Part shown: positions 9,152 to 16,755 of the stretch, piece by piece | How positions within the stretch are numbered: the stretch's first letter is position 1 | Layout of the letters: each line of letters opens with the position of its first letter | Assembly: GCA_045660245.1 (NCBI GenBank) | Contig: JAZRDJ010000009.1 | Coordinates: forward strand, 1 to 21,022 | Source of the DNA: RGIG3872 sp045660245 | GTDB taxonomy: Bacteria > Bacillota > Clostridia > Christensenellales > UBA1242 | DNA: 21,022 bases | Reading direction: 5' to 3' | Made by a program: the position numbers and the translations under genes | The notes under the pieces: generated by a model | The model's input: the letters and a program-made list of their open reading frames with translations, nothing else | Told to the model about the DNA's origin: nothing | The model's database searches: none

Positions 9152-10048
9152 TTAATTCCAAAGTTGCCTTGGGTACACTCCATTTTGAGTTTGAGATTCA
9201 ATATAATCCACAAGTTCTTGCTTGTCTTCTTTGTATGTAACACCATACCACTTTGCAGAAGTTGAAATCGAAATAAGATTTGCCATGTCTTTGTCCATCA
9301 TTTCCGTGATTACCGTTGGAATCAAATATTCCGCTTTCATCATGTTGTCTTTGTTTTCTTCAAAGAAATCCAGAAACCTCTTGTTCAAATATGGAAACAA
9401 ATTTGAGTTCAAAGCAAACATATTCATCGAAACAGGATTGTCAAATTCAAGATCAAAACCAGCATCACCCGAAAGTGGTTCAGCCTTGATGACTCCGTCA
9501 AAAGTGTCCACGCTTGATTCCACAATTTGCTTTATGGCACCATCTTTAACGATGCAAATCCCACGTTTTGCCGCTCCATTTTTACTGAGAGATTCACCAA
9601 TCTTGTACACAACACATCCAAAATCTTTTGGGTTGTCACAACTTGCCAAAAAGTCATGCAACACTTTGAATGCATCTCTGCCATAAAAATCGTCAGCATT
9701 GATGATTGCAAATTTGTCTGACACAACACCATTCAAGCAATAAATCGCGTGCCCAGTACCAAGTGGTTTTAGGCGTTCTGGTGGAACAACTGCACCTTCT
9801 GGGATTTTTTTCATGTCTTGAAAAACATATTCAACCTTGATTTTCGATTCAATACGCTTTCCGACTGTTTCTCTGAAAAGATCGAGATTTTCTTCCTTGA
9901 TGATGAACACCACACGATCAAATCCCGCTTGTATTGCATCATATATTGAATAGTCAAGAATAAACTCTCCATTTTGATTGATTGGCTCTACTTGTTTGAG
10001 CCCGCCAAATCTACTACCCATTCCAGCAGCCATTATTACCAAATCCAT
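9152..10048 (-). CDS. Sugar-phosphate nucleotidyltransferase (NTP_transferase family)
   Basis: 298-residue soluble enzyme that should join a nucleoside triphosphate to a sugar-1-phosphate, releasing pyrophosphate and giving an NDP-sugar for envelope glycans. The nucleotide-binding signature is near the N-terminus: MAAGMGSRFGGLKQ, with catalytic-type arginine R13 and lysine K18. A metal-binding NADDFYG segment lies near residue 117. The LKQ form with GG before it is a distinct subgroup, not classical GalU (GxGTR...PxxK), so base and sugar specificity cannot be read from sequence. The gene follows class I LysRS by 30 bases and shares its promoter and the downstream terminator. Its start is fixed by MDLVIMAAG, but the ribosome binding site is replaced by a run of eight G four bases before ATG. 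Confidence 0.85.
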   Translation of the reverse strand: MDLVIMAAGMGSRFGGLKQVEPINQNGEFILDYSIYDAIQAGFDRVVFIIKEENLDLFRETVGKRIESKIKVEYVFQDMKKIPEGAVVPPERLKPLGTGHAIYCLNGVVSDKFAIINADDFYGRDAFKVLHDFLASCDNPKDFGCVVYKIGESLSKNGAAKRGICIVKDGAIKQIVESSVDTFDGVIKAEPLSGDAGFDLEFDNPVSMNMFALNSNLFPYLNKRFLDFFEENKDNMMKAEYLIPTVITEMMDKDMANLISISTSAKWYGVTYKEDKQELVDYIESQTQNGVYPRQLWN

Positions 10049-10052
10049 AAAA

Positions 10053-10060
10053 CCCCCCCC
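10053..10060 (-). promoter_or_regulatory. Homopolymer G8 tract in the ribosome-binding-site position
   Basis: On the - strand eight consecutive G lie four bases upstream of the nucleotidyltransferase ATG, where a GGAGG-type site is expected. No other Shine-Dalgarno-like sequence occurs in the 30-base gap. A tract of this kind can pair partly with the CCUCC of 16S rRNA and can change length by replication slippage. Confidence 0.6.
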
Positions 10061-10078
10061 ATATTTTATTTAAAAATT

Positions 10079-11635
10079 TTAAAACTTGAGCAAACTGAAT
10101 AATTTTTGATTATCAACAGCAAGCAAGAAAATTCCAAGTTTTGGACCTTGTTTTTCGCCAAGGAGCAAGTTGTAGAGAATTTCAAAAAATCTTTTTTGAA
10201 CTTTCTTCAAATCTTGAGGTTCAAGATTCAAGTACTTCACCACGCCATAAAGTTCTGTCATGAGTTCGTCGCTATTCGCATAGTTCTTTTCAAGAAGTTC
10301 AACGGTTTTTGCAACCCACATTCTTTCGTCTGAATCAAGAGTAGCAAAGAACTCATCATTTCTTGAAGCAAGCAAGTTTACTTGATACTCTTTCCCATAA
10401 TTTTCAACCCAATACTTTGCTTTTTCAAGTCTTTCTTTGTAGTACTTTGAATTGATATCTGTGTTTTCTCTCGCCATCAAAGAACCGAGCATTTCTTCAT
10501 TGAAGTTTACAATTGGAAGGAATGTTGCAAGATATGAGAAGTTCGGATAATTCAAGTATTCTTCAGTCACTCCAGTAAAATCCAAAATCTCCTTGTTTCC
10601 TGGATCAATTCTGTTTTCAAAAAGCATTTTCACATAACGATCAAATTCGCTATAATATCTAATCACGTCATTGTCAAAAGCGAGGTTGAAGTTTTGCATT
10701 GGTTTGTATTTGGCATAGAACCACAAAATCATGTGCTTGTCATAAACCTTCAAAAGATCCGTGAGAGTCAAAACGTTTCCAGTTGAAGAACTCATTTTTG
10801 CTCCACCACCCTTGATACCAATGAAATTGTATGGTTCATAAACCGGTGGCTCAAAACCAAAAATTTCTCTTGAGATTCGTGTTGCAACATCCTTGCTTCC
10901 GTTTGCAGTTGAATGATCCATACCGCCTGACTCAAACACAACATTTTCTGCTTGCCATCTCATTGGCCAGTCAACTTTCCATTGAAGTTTGTAATTGAAG
11001 TGTTTGAAGAGATTGATTGTTTCCTCATGTCCACAACCGCATCGATATCTCACATCACCAGTTTTCTCATCATAAGACAAAATTTCTTTTGTTTCCTTTT
11101 TGCAACTATCACAATATATGCTGATTGGATAATAATTGTCCCTTTCACCATCTTCAGCCTCTTGAGTTCTGAAAGAATCAATGATATCAAAAATCTCTCC
11201 ACGCTTGTCCATGGCAAGTTTCACTTTTTCAGCATATCTTCCGCTTCTGTATTCTCTTGCTTGATAGATACATTCAACCTCGATGCCAACCTGCTTGAGT
11301 TCGCCCAAAAATCTTTTTTCAAAATATTCAGCATAACTTTCACCAGCAGAAAAAGGACTTGGAATATCAACATAAGGCATTCCAATATATTTTGAATATT
11401 CAGCAGGAATATTTCCTGGAACCTTTCTGAATCTATCAAATTCATCAATTGAAAGAATAAATCTCACCTTTTTGCCACGACTTGCAAGAGCACGCGCCAC
11501 AAGATATGGTGTCACAATCTCCCTGAAGTTTCCAATGTGCACAAATCCAGAAGGACTCACTCCTGAAGCCACGGTATAAACCTCTTCATTTGGTCTTTCC
11601 TTGATTATTCTGTCAGCAAATTCATAAGCCCACAT
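10079..11635 (-). CDS. lysK: Lysyl-tRNA synthetase, class I
   Basis: Charges tRNA-Lys with lysine using a class I Rossmann fold, unlike the class II LysS of most bacteria. The HIGH motif is HIGN (residues 33-36) within GVSPSGFVHIGN, and the KMSKS loop is KMSSS (280-284). A zinc-type set of cysteines is visible: CDSC (175-178) and CGC (199-201), then H. At 518 residues the length is normal for class I LysRS and the C-terminal helical anticodon-binding region is present. The start ATG at 11635 gives MWAYEFADRI and has AGGAGA nine bases upstream; a longer in-frame start at 11698 would place coding sequence over the promoter. It is the first gene of a two-gene unit with the nucleotidyltransferase. 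Class I LysRS is typical of archaea, spirochaetes and alphaproteobacteria, and scattered elsewhere. Confidence 0.94.
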   Translation of the reverse strand: MWAYEFADRIIKERPNEEVYTVASGVSPSGFVHIGNFREIVTPYLVARALASRGKKVRFILSIDEFDRFRKVPGNIPAEYSKYIGMPYVDIPSPFSAGESYAEYFEKRFLGELKQVGIEVECIYQAREYRSGRYAEKVKLAMDKRGEIFDIIDSFRTQEAEDGERDNYYPISIYCDSCKKETKEILSYDEKTGDVRYRCGCGHEETINLFKHFNYKLQWKVDWPMRWQAENVVFESGGMDHSTANGSKDVATRISREIFGFEPPVYEPYNFIGIKGGGAKMSSSTGNVLTLTDLLKVYDKHMILWFYAKYKPMQNFNLAFDNDVIRYYSEFDRYVKMLFENRIDPGNKEILDFTGVTEEYLNYPNFSYLATFLPIVNFNEEMLGSLMARENTDINSKYYKERLEKAKYWVENYGKEYQVNLLASRNDEFFATLDSDERMWVAKTVELLEKNYANSDELMTELYGVVKYLNLEPQDLKKVQKRFFEILYNLLLGEKQGPKLGIFLLAVDNQKLFSLLKF

Positions 11636-11669
11636 AATTAAAAATCTCCTAATAAATAAATATATACAT

Positions 11670-11698
11670 AATATATAATCTTTTGTTGTGTTTGTCAA
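11670..11698 (-). promoter_or_regulatory. Strong sigma-A-type promoter for lysK and the nucleotidyltransferase
   Basis: On the - strand a perfect TTGACA (11693-11698) and TATATT (11670-11675) are exactly 17 bases apart. The start codon follows about 35 bases after the -10 box. I see no T-box antiterminator in this short leader, so control by uncharged tRNA is not indicated. Confidence 0.85.
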
Positions 11699-11738
11699 CC
11701 ATTACCCCACTTTTCATGTTTATTGTGTTCAATTTTGC

Positions 11739-11768
11739 TTGTATAGTCTGAGCATTTTGTGCTATAGT
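11739..11768 (+). promoter_or_regulatory. Possible promoter for the MFS gene
   Basis: TTGTAT (11739-11744), 18 bases, then TATAGT (11763-11768), 29 bases before the ATG. The -10 box is good and the -35 box weak. It is divergent from the lysK promoter. Confidence 0.45.
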
Positions 11769-11797
11769 GAAATCAAAAGTTTTAATGGAGATAAAAA

Positions 11798-13036
11798 ATG
11801 GCTTTTGAATATAATATTGAAAACAATTTCAATGACACAAAACCCCGAACCTGCATGATCACTTGTCACACTCTTGCGACAGTTGTGTCATTGCTTTCAT
11901 CAACATTTTTGGTGGCAAACATTTACAGCAATACTGGCAGTGTATATGATTACATATTCAATGTCGGTGTCTACAACATTTTCACATATCTTTCAATGCT
12001 TTTTGTTTATCTCCCAATTAGTTATTTGGTGGACAGAACAAACAGAGTTTGGTTCTACAGGCTTGGATTATTGCTTCGAGCATCACTCGTTATCTTGTTT
12101 GCTTGCTTTGGCGGACAAATGGCTGGACTCACAATTCTCGCTGGTTGCATGCATGGCTCATCTGATGCTGTATACTACGCAAGTTACAACGTTCTCAAGG
12201 AAGAGATGGTCAGTCGCAAGAAAATGGGCAACTACGCTTCACTCACTTACATGATCGGAAAAGTTGTTGAAATCGTTTGTCCAATCACTATTGGCGCAAT
12301 CATTGAAGCATCATCATTCTCAACCGTTGCACTGATTGTCCTCGGTATCTGTGCAATTCAAATCGTTATTTCATTTGGTATCAAGGCCGAAAGACCAAAG
12401 AATAGTTCATTCAGCCTCAAAAAATTCTTTGCCACAATCAAAGAAAATCCTTCAGCAAAAAACAAATTGAAACTTATTTACCTCTTTAGTTTTGTGTTCA
12501 GTACAAGCACCCTCATTGGCATGCTCGTCAACATTTGCACGATGATTGAATATGGCTCAAGTTTCAGTTTGGGAGCAATGACCAGTGCAATCTCAATCGC
12601 TGCAATCTTTTCAATGTTTCTCTTTGACAGACTCTCAAAACCAGGGAAACGCGGGGGCTTCTTTGTTGCCTGTGCAGTACTCCTCATTGCATCTTCAATA
12701 TTTATGCTCATTGATTTCAGTCGTTTATCAATCATTATCTTCAACTTTCTCACCGCATCAACTGGCATTATCTACAAAGTTAGTTTTGACAGATACCGCA
12801 ATGGCATTTTGAAAGAAGAAGGCTTGTACAGTGAAATTTCAGAACACCAAACAATCGTTGAATCCGTGCTGAATATAGCAAGAATTACTGTGTTTGGTTT
12901 GATGATGCTTGTGTCGCTTTTCAAAAGTATGATAGCATTTGAAATCTTCATTATTTTTGCAATTCTTGGTATTTCAACATTGTTTATCTTGCTCCTGATT
13001 TACGAAAAGAAATACATCAGTAAATCGCAATTATAG
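11798..13036 (+). CDS. Major facilitator superfamily-like transporter
   Basis: 412-residue polytopic membrane protein with about twelve hydrophobic helices in two sets of six. A charged central loop around residues 190-220 contains AERPKNSSFSLKKFF. The loop after helix two reads YLVDRTNRVWFYRLG, resembling the MFS motif A position (G-x-x-x-D-R-x-G-R-R) in loose form. The matching loop in the second half reads FDRLSKPGKRG. This supports an MFS carrier, but nothing shows the substrate. An N-terminal tail of about 20 residues precedes the first helix. The start ATG has GGAGA six bases upstream. It is a single-gene unit with its own promoter and terminator. Confidence 0.75.
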   Translation: MAFEYNIENNFNDTKPRTCMITCHTLATVVSLLSSTFLVANIYSNTGSVYDYIFNVGVYNIFTYLSMLFVYLPISYLVDRTNRVWFYRLGLLLRASLVILFACFGGQMAGLTILAGCMHGSSDAVYYASYNVLKEEMVSRKKMGNYASLTYMIGKVVEIVCPITIGAIIEASSFSTVALIVLGICAIQIVISFGIKAERPKNSSFSLKKFFATIKENPSAKNKLKLIYLFSFVFSTSTLIGMLVNICTMIEYGSSFSLGAMTSAISIAAIFSMFLFDRLSKPGKRGGFFVACAVLLIASSIFMLIDFSRLSIIIFNFLTASTGIIYKVSFDRYRNGILKEEGLYSEISEHQTIVESVLNIARITVFGLMMLVSLFKSMIAFEIFIIFAILGISTLFILLLIYEKKYISKSQL

Positions 13037-13060
13037 CAATAACAAAAACCGAACAAAAAA

Positions 13061-13097
13061 ATACCCGCACTTTTATGTGACGGGCATTTTTATTTTT
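13061..13097. terminator. Bidirectional terminator between MFS gene and GtrA gene
   Basis: CCCGCAC (13064-13070) pairs with GTG-A-CGGG (13077-13084), with one bulged A. An A run lies on the left and a T-rich stretch on the right, so it serves both convergent genes. Confidence 0.75.
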
Positions 13098-13103
13098 TTG
13101 AAA

Positions 13104-13580
13104 TTATTCTGCAACTTCCTGCTTTTCCTCGGTGTTTGTTTCTGATTGTTCTGTAACTTCTTTTTGTTTTTGAACCGCGGTATCACATGAGTTTCTATAA
13201 ACCACAAATCTTGTAAACAAATATTCAAGTACAAAATTTGCAATCATTGTCAAAGCAAGAACCAAAAAGTCATTCATTCCATTTGCTGCAGCGAGATTGC
13301 CAAGAATTGTTGAAACTGGAGTGAATACTGCATAAAACGCAAGAACCAAAAGCATTGCTATCTTCACATTGCTTGCTGACTTGAAGGTATACTTTCTGTT
13401 GATTGTGAAATTCCAAATGATCGACAAAAGCAAACTTGGGAGATACGCAAGCCAATAGTTGTGTGGGATCACAAGTTCCAAAATTGAAAATGATCCGATT
13501 TGAATGAGTCCCGCACTGATTGAAATAATCAAAAACTTGAGAGATCTCAACAGTTCTTTTTTCTTGTTACTTTGTTCCAT
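13104..13580 (-). CDS. GtrA-family membrane protein
   Basis: 158-residue protein with four hydrophobic helices, matching the GtrA/DPMS-like family (PF04138). Members flip or help transfer undecaprenyl- or dolichyl-linked sugars during envelope glycan synthesis. The family marks are WNFTINRKYTFK between helices two and three, and FTRFVVYR after helix four. An extra hydrophilic tail of about 28 residues, rich in Glu, Gln and Thr, follows helix four and is not part of the usual domain. The start ATG has GAGG nine bases upstream. The gene lies 14 bases after the stop of the GNAT-like gene, so they are probably one transcript, ending at the shared bidirectional terminator. Confidence 0.82.
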   Translation of the reverse strand: MEQSNKKKELLRSLKFLIISISAGLIQIGSFSILELVIPHNYWLAYLPSLLLSIIWNFTINRKYTFKSASNVKIAMLLVLAFYAVFTPVSTILGNLAAANGMNDFLVLALTMIANFVLEYLFTRFVVYRNSCDTAVQKQKEVTEQSETNTEEKQEVAE

Positions 13581-13594
13581 AAATTCGCCTCACT

Positions 13595-14716
13595 TTAAAT
13601 ATCTTTCTTCCAGCATCTGCGACGCCTGTGTTGTCTTGTCTCAAAACTTTTCCAAAGACTCAAAACATGATGATTTGTCTCAAGTTCTGGGCCAGTTTCA
13701 CAGTGGTGAATACCATTGTCCACACACATCTTCACAATTTGGTTCATGATCATTGCAGGCAAGCCTTGTTTTTGAAGTTCAGGCTCAACTCCAATGAAGA
13801 ACATTTCAAGTACATCATTTTTGCCATTCAATGCTTTGAGCATTCTGAACATACCAAAAGGCAACATTCTGCCGTTTGATTTTTTGAGTGCTTTTGCAAT
13901 TGATGGAACAAGCACAGCAAACGCAACAATCTTTCCATCTTTTTTGATTGAACAAATATATTTCATATTCACAAGTGGAATATAATCCTTGATTGACTTG
14001 TCAATGATTCCCTCTGTGAGAGGAACAGTTCCAAAAAGTCTTGAGAACGCAACATCAATCACTTTGAACGCTGCATAAGCATCTTTTTTGAGAACTTTTC
14101 GATTGTTGTACGTCACAAGTTCATACCCATGTTTTTCTTGCAAAAACTTGCTCATTTTTTCGAGTCTTTCGTCATATTTACTTGGGGACATAACTTGATA
14201 CTCAATCCAGTCAACTTCTTTTTCAAGTCCAAGTTTCTCCATGTGATCAATGTAATATGGGTGATTGTAGAACGTAATTGACATGTTGAGTTCGTCAAAT
14301 CCCTCGACAAGCATTCCCTCATGATCAAGATCCGTAAAACCAATTGGTCCAATAACCTTTGTGAATCCTCTTTCTTTGCCCCACTTCACTGCTTCATCAA
14401 AAAGGGCTTTTGAAACTTCGTAGTCATCAATAAAGTCAAATCTTGTGAACCTCAAATTGTTTGTACCCCATTTTTCGTTCGCGGCATTGTTGATGAGAGC
14501 ACCAATTCTTCCCACAATTTTGCCATCTTTGTAAGCAAGAAACAATTTTGTTTCACAAAAATCATATGCAGGGTTTTTGCTTTTTGTGAATGTTGCGAGT
14601 TCATCAATCATCAAAAACGGAACATATGCTGGTACATCTTTGTATAATTTGTTTGGGAAATCAACCCATCTTTTCAAATCTTTTTTGTTTTTTACTTCTC
14701 TTATTTCAATACTCAT
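13595..14716 (-). CDS. GNAT-like N-acetyltransferase family protein
   Basis: 373-residue soluble protein. The N-terminal part (PNKLYKDVPAYVPFL, then LAYKDGKIVGRIGALINN and IGPIGFTDLDHEGMLVEGFD) and the ending ETRQHRRRRCWKK match a widespread family of long GNAT-like proteins found in anaerobes; its substrate is unknown to me. A second acetyl-CoA-binding-like segment, FFIGVEPELQKQGLPAMIMN, lies near residue 310, so there may be two GNAT repeats. I selected the ATG at 14716 (MSIEIREV) because an AAGGAAA-type site lies upstream and homologues start here. An in-frame ATG at 14761 would overlap the promoter's -10 box by position. The gene is first in a unit with GtrA. Confidence 0.72.
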   Translation of the reverse strand: MSIEIREVKNKKDLKRWVDFPNKLYKDVPAYVPFLMIDELATFTKSKNPAYDFCETKLFLAYKDGKIVGRIGALINNAANEKWGTNNLRFTRFDFIDDYEVSKALFDEAVKWGKERGFTKVIGPIGFTDLDHEGMLVEGFDELNMSITFYNHPYYIDHMEKLGLEKEVDWIEYQVMSPSKYDERLEKMSKFLQEKHGYELVTYNNRKVLKKDAYAAFKVIDVAFSRLFGTVPLTEGIIDKSIKDYIPLVNMKYICSIKKDGKIVAFAVLVPSIAKALKKSNGRMLPFGMFRMLKALNGKNDVLEMFFIGVEPELQKQGLPAMIMNQIVKMCVDNGIHHCETGPELETNHHVLSLWKSFETRQHRRRRCWKKDI

Positions 14717-14747
14717 AAAAATATTTTCCTTGCCCATTATTTTTATC

Positions 14748-14777
14748 ATTATACCATACACATAACAAAAATCACAA
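14748..14777 (-). promoter_or_regulatory. Promoter for the GNAT-like and GtrA genes (extended -10)
   Basis: On the - strand TGGTATAAT gives an extended -10 with a perfect TATAAT at 14748-14753. TTGTGA (14772-14777) lies 18 bases upstream. The start codon at 14716 follows at 31 bases. Confidence 0.75.
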
Positions 14778-14845
14778 ATTTATTTACCCCAAAAACTTAT
14801 GGAATTTATTTTTTTTATCAAATTTAAATAAAATTAGCCAATAAT

Positions 14846-14875
14846 TTGCCAACAAACTCAATTTTTTGCTATTAT
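14846..14875 (+). promoter_or_regulatory. Promoter for the family 8 glycosyltransferase
   Basis: TTGCCA (14846-14851), 18 bases, TATTAT (14870-14875). The AGGAGG ribosome binding site follows at once, so the leader is very short. Confidence 0.6.
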
Positions 14876-14893
14876 AAACAAGGAGGAAATATT

Positions 14894-15697
14894 ATGATTA
14901 CAATTTTAAATGCTGGAAATTACAAAGTTGCAGATGGCCTAATACTCACCACACTTTCTCTCGCAAAACACACAAAAGAGCCAATTTGCATGAAATGTTT
15001 GACAATGGATCTTCAAGATATTGATCCATCATACAAACCAATCACAAATGAATGTGCAGAGTATGTTGACAAAATACTCAAAACCGCAAACAAAGAAAGC
15101 CATATGGAATTAATCGATGCAACACAAATTTTCAAAACTGTCCTTGGCGACAATTCAAACATGAAAACTATTTGCACGCCATATACCCTTCTTCGCTTGC
15201 TTGCTGATAAAATTGACCTGCCGGACAAATATATTTATCTCGACACAGACGTCCTTGTCAACCGAGATATTGCCTTGCTGTTCAATCAGGACATTGATGG
15301 TTTTGAACTTGGAGTTGTGAGAGATGCTTACAGAATTAGCAAAACATATTTTAATGCTGGAGTAATGCTCGTTAATCACAAAGAATGCTTGAAAACAGGA
15401 CTTTATGAAAAAGCAAGATATTTAATCGAACACAAAAAGATGTTATATGCTGACCAAGACGCACTCAACAAATCATGCACAAAGCGAAAAATGCTCCCAC
15501 TGATATTTAATGCAAAAGACAAATACTACCCTGAAATTGTGGTGCATCATTTCTGCAATGTGAGAAAGAAAAACAATTGGTTCCACCGCATCAAACCATG
15601 GCACGTGGATCTCGTCAAAACCAGAATGTCTGCATACAATGACATTTTGGACGATTATGTCGCACGAAAAAATCAACCAGACTGGCCAAACAAATAG
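14894..15697 (+). CDS. Glycosyltransferase family 8 protein
   Basis: 267-residue GT-A-fold transferase that should move a sugar from an NDP-sugar to a glycan or lipid acceptor with retention of configuration. The metal-binding DxD is DTD (117-119) in YIYLDTDVLV. It is followed by FNAGVMLVN, then ADQDALN, and a C-terminal HHFCNVRKK...KPWH segment that corresponds to the HFxGxxKPW motif of GT8. No signal peptide or membrane helix is present. The ATG at 14894 is preceded by AGGAGG at ideal spacing; the alternative ATG at 14846 lies inside the promoter. It is a single-gene unit between its own promoter and a terminator. The acceptor is not identifiable. Confidence 0.87.
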   Translation: MITILNAGNYKVADGLILTTLSLAKHTKEPICMKCLTMDLQDIDPSYKPITNECAEYVDKILKTANKESHMELIDATQIFKTVLGDNSNMKTICTPYTLLRLLADKIDLPDKYIYLDTDVLVNRDIALLFNQDIDGFELGVVRDAYRISKTYFNAGVMLVNHKECLKTGLYEKARYLIEHKKMLYADQDALNKSCTKRKMLPLIFNAKDKYYPEIVVHHFCNVRKKNNWFHRIKPWHVDLVKTRMSAYNDILDDYVARKNQPDWPNK

Positions 15698-15700
15698 AGA

Positions 15701-15731
15701 AAAAAACAAGGTTCAGAAACCTTGTTTTTTT
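15701..15731. terminator. Bidirectional terminator
   Basis: CAAGGTT (15707-15713) and AACCTTG (15718-15724) form a perfect stem with loop CAGA. An A run precedes it and a seven-T run follows. It ends the glycosyltransferase on the + strand and the alpha/beta hydrolase on the - strand. Confidence 0.9.
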
Positions 15732-15746
15732 GTTGCATCAAAACCT

Positions 15747-16685
15747 TTATTTGAAACACTCTTTCAAAAATTCAATTCTTCTGCGCATACTTTCAAGCGT
15801 GATTGAACTGTCTTCCACCATGTCATAGCCATGCATGGTTTCTTTTGTGTTGTTCAAATCAACATCAACACCAGCGAGTCTGAGCGCCCTTGCAAAGAGC
15901 CTTGCCTCATCTCTCAAACAATCAAACTCCGCAGTTTCAATATATGTTGGAGGATATTTTGAACAATCTTCAATATTCATTGGAGATATGTACCTTTCAT
16001 ACTTGTCTTCGTCTGCTCCAAGATACATTTCTTGATACTTTTTGCAGTCCACACTGTTGCAAAGAGGCGTGTCATCAAACATTTTCATTGATGTTGTTTC
16101 AAGTCCAGTATTGATCGCTGGATATATGAGCATCTGCCCAATCGGTTGTTGGATTTTTTCGTCCATCGTCTTCATGCAAAGAACACTTGCAAGATTTCCT
16201 CCAGCACTGTCTCCACCCACAACAATTTTCTTTTTGTCAAAGCCATAGTCCTTTGCGTTGTCCAAGATCCATTTATAGGCATCAAAACACGCATTGACAG
16301 CCACTGGATATTTGTTCTTTGGAGCAAGTGGGTAATCAACGTAAAGCACTTTGCAATTTGCTCCAAGCGCATATCTCTTTGCATTGTTGTAGTGATGCGG
16401 TGCCCCCGGCAAAACAAACCCTCCACCATGCATATACAAAAGACAAGGTGCTTTTTCGCCAATAACTTTTGGTGAATACAATACTGCCTTCATTTGCTTG
16501 CCGTCGCCATATGAAATTTTGAATTTTTTTGCATCACAAGTATCATCTGATTTTGCTTTTGTGTAACAAAGCCCCATAACCTTTTGAAAAAAACTCAAAA
16601 CCATTTTGTTCTCTAGTGGTGGATTAAAATTTCTCCATTTCTCAAAATCTTCATGGATGTTATACTCTTTTCTCTTCTTTTTCAA
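15747..16685 (-). CDS. Alpha/beta hydrolase, HSL-like esterase/lipase (TTG start)
   Basis: 312-residue hydrolase of the hormone-sensitive-lipase-like group (PF07859). The oxyanion-hole motif HGGG is at 86-89 and the nucleophile elbow GGDSAGG has S160. An aspartate in AEFDCLRDE (D255) and a histidine in TMHGYD (H285) complete the triad. No signal peptide is seen, so it is probably cytoplasmic and acts on small acyl or aryl esters; the real substrate is unknown. No ATG occurs before residue 28. The TTG at 16685 has GGAG nine bases upstream and is my choice; the TTG at 16700 is in frame but would itself overlap that site. It follows the ADP-ribosylglycohydrolase gene but has its own promoter. 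Confidence 0.85.
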   Translation of the reverse strand: MKKKRKEYNIHEDFEKWRNFNPPLENKMVLSFFQKVMGLCYTKAKSDDTCDAKKFKISYGDGKQMKAVLYSPKVIGEKAPCLLYMHGGGFVLPGAPHHYNNAKRYALGANCKVLYVDYPLAPKNKYPVAVNACFDAYKWILDNAKDYGFDKKKIVVGGDSAGGNLASVLCMKTMDEKIQQPIGQMLIYPAINTGLETTSMKMFDDTPLCNSVDCKKYQEMYLGADEDKYERYISPMNIEDCSKYPPTYIETAEFDCLRDEARLFARALRLAGVDVDLNNTKETMHGYDMVEDSSITLESMRRRIEFLKECFK

Positions 16686-16694
16686 TTTTCTTAT

Positions 16695-16698
16695 CTCC
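16695..16698 (-). promoter_or_regulatory. GGAG ribosome binding site setting a TTG start
   Basis: GGAG on the - strand lies nine bases upstream of TTG at 16685. A frame stop (TGA) lies a few codons further up and no ATG or GTG is available, so a TTG start is required for the alpha/beta hydrolase. Confidence 0.6.
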
Positions 16699-16726
16699 AA
16701 AAATAGTGTGCGTTTTTTGTGTCATT

Positions 16727-16755
16727 TTTATACATAAAAAACATATTATTTACAA
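16727..16755 (-). promoter_or_regulatory. Possible promoter for the alpha/beta hydrolase
   Basis: On the - strand TTGTAA (16750-16755), 17 bases, TATAAA (16727-16732). The -35 box overlaps the stop codon of the upstream ADP-ribosylglycohydrolase gene. Confidence 0.5.

Noticed and set aside
11636..11669. T-box or riboswitch in the lysK leader
   Set aside because: The leader from the -10 box to the start codon is only about 35 bases and contains no stem or terminator.
11636..11698. Longer N-terminus for class I LysRS starting at 11698
   Set aside because: This stretch contains the TTGACA/TATATT promoter and the AGGAGA site; MWAYEFADRI at 11635 is the family-typical start.
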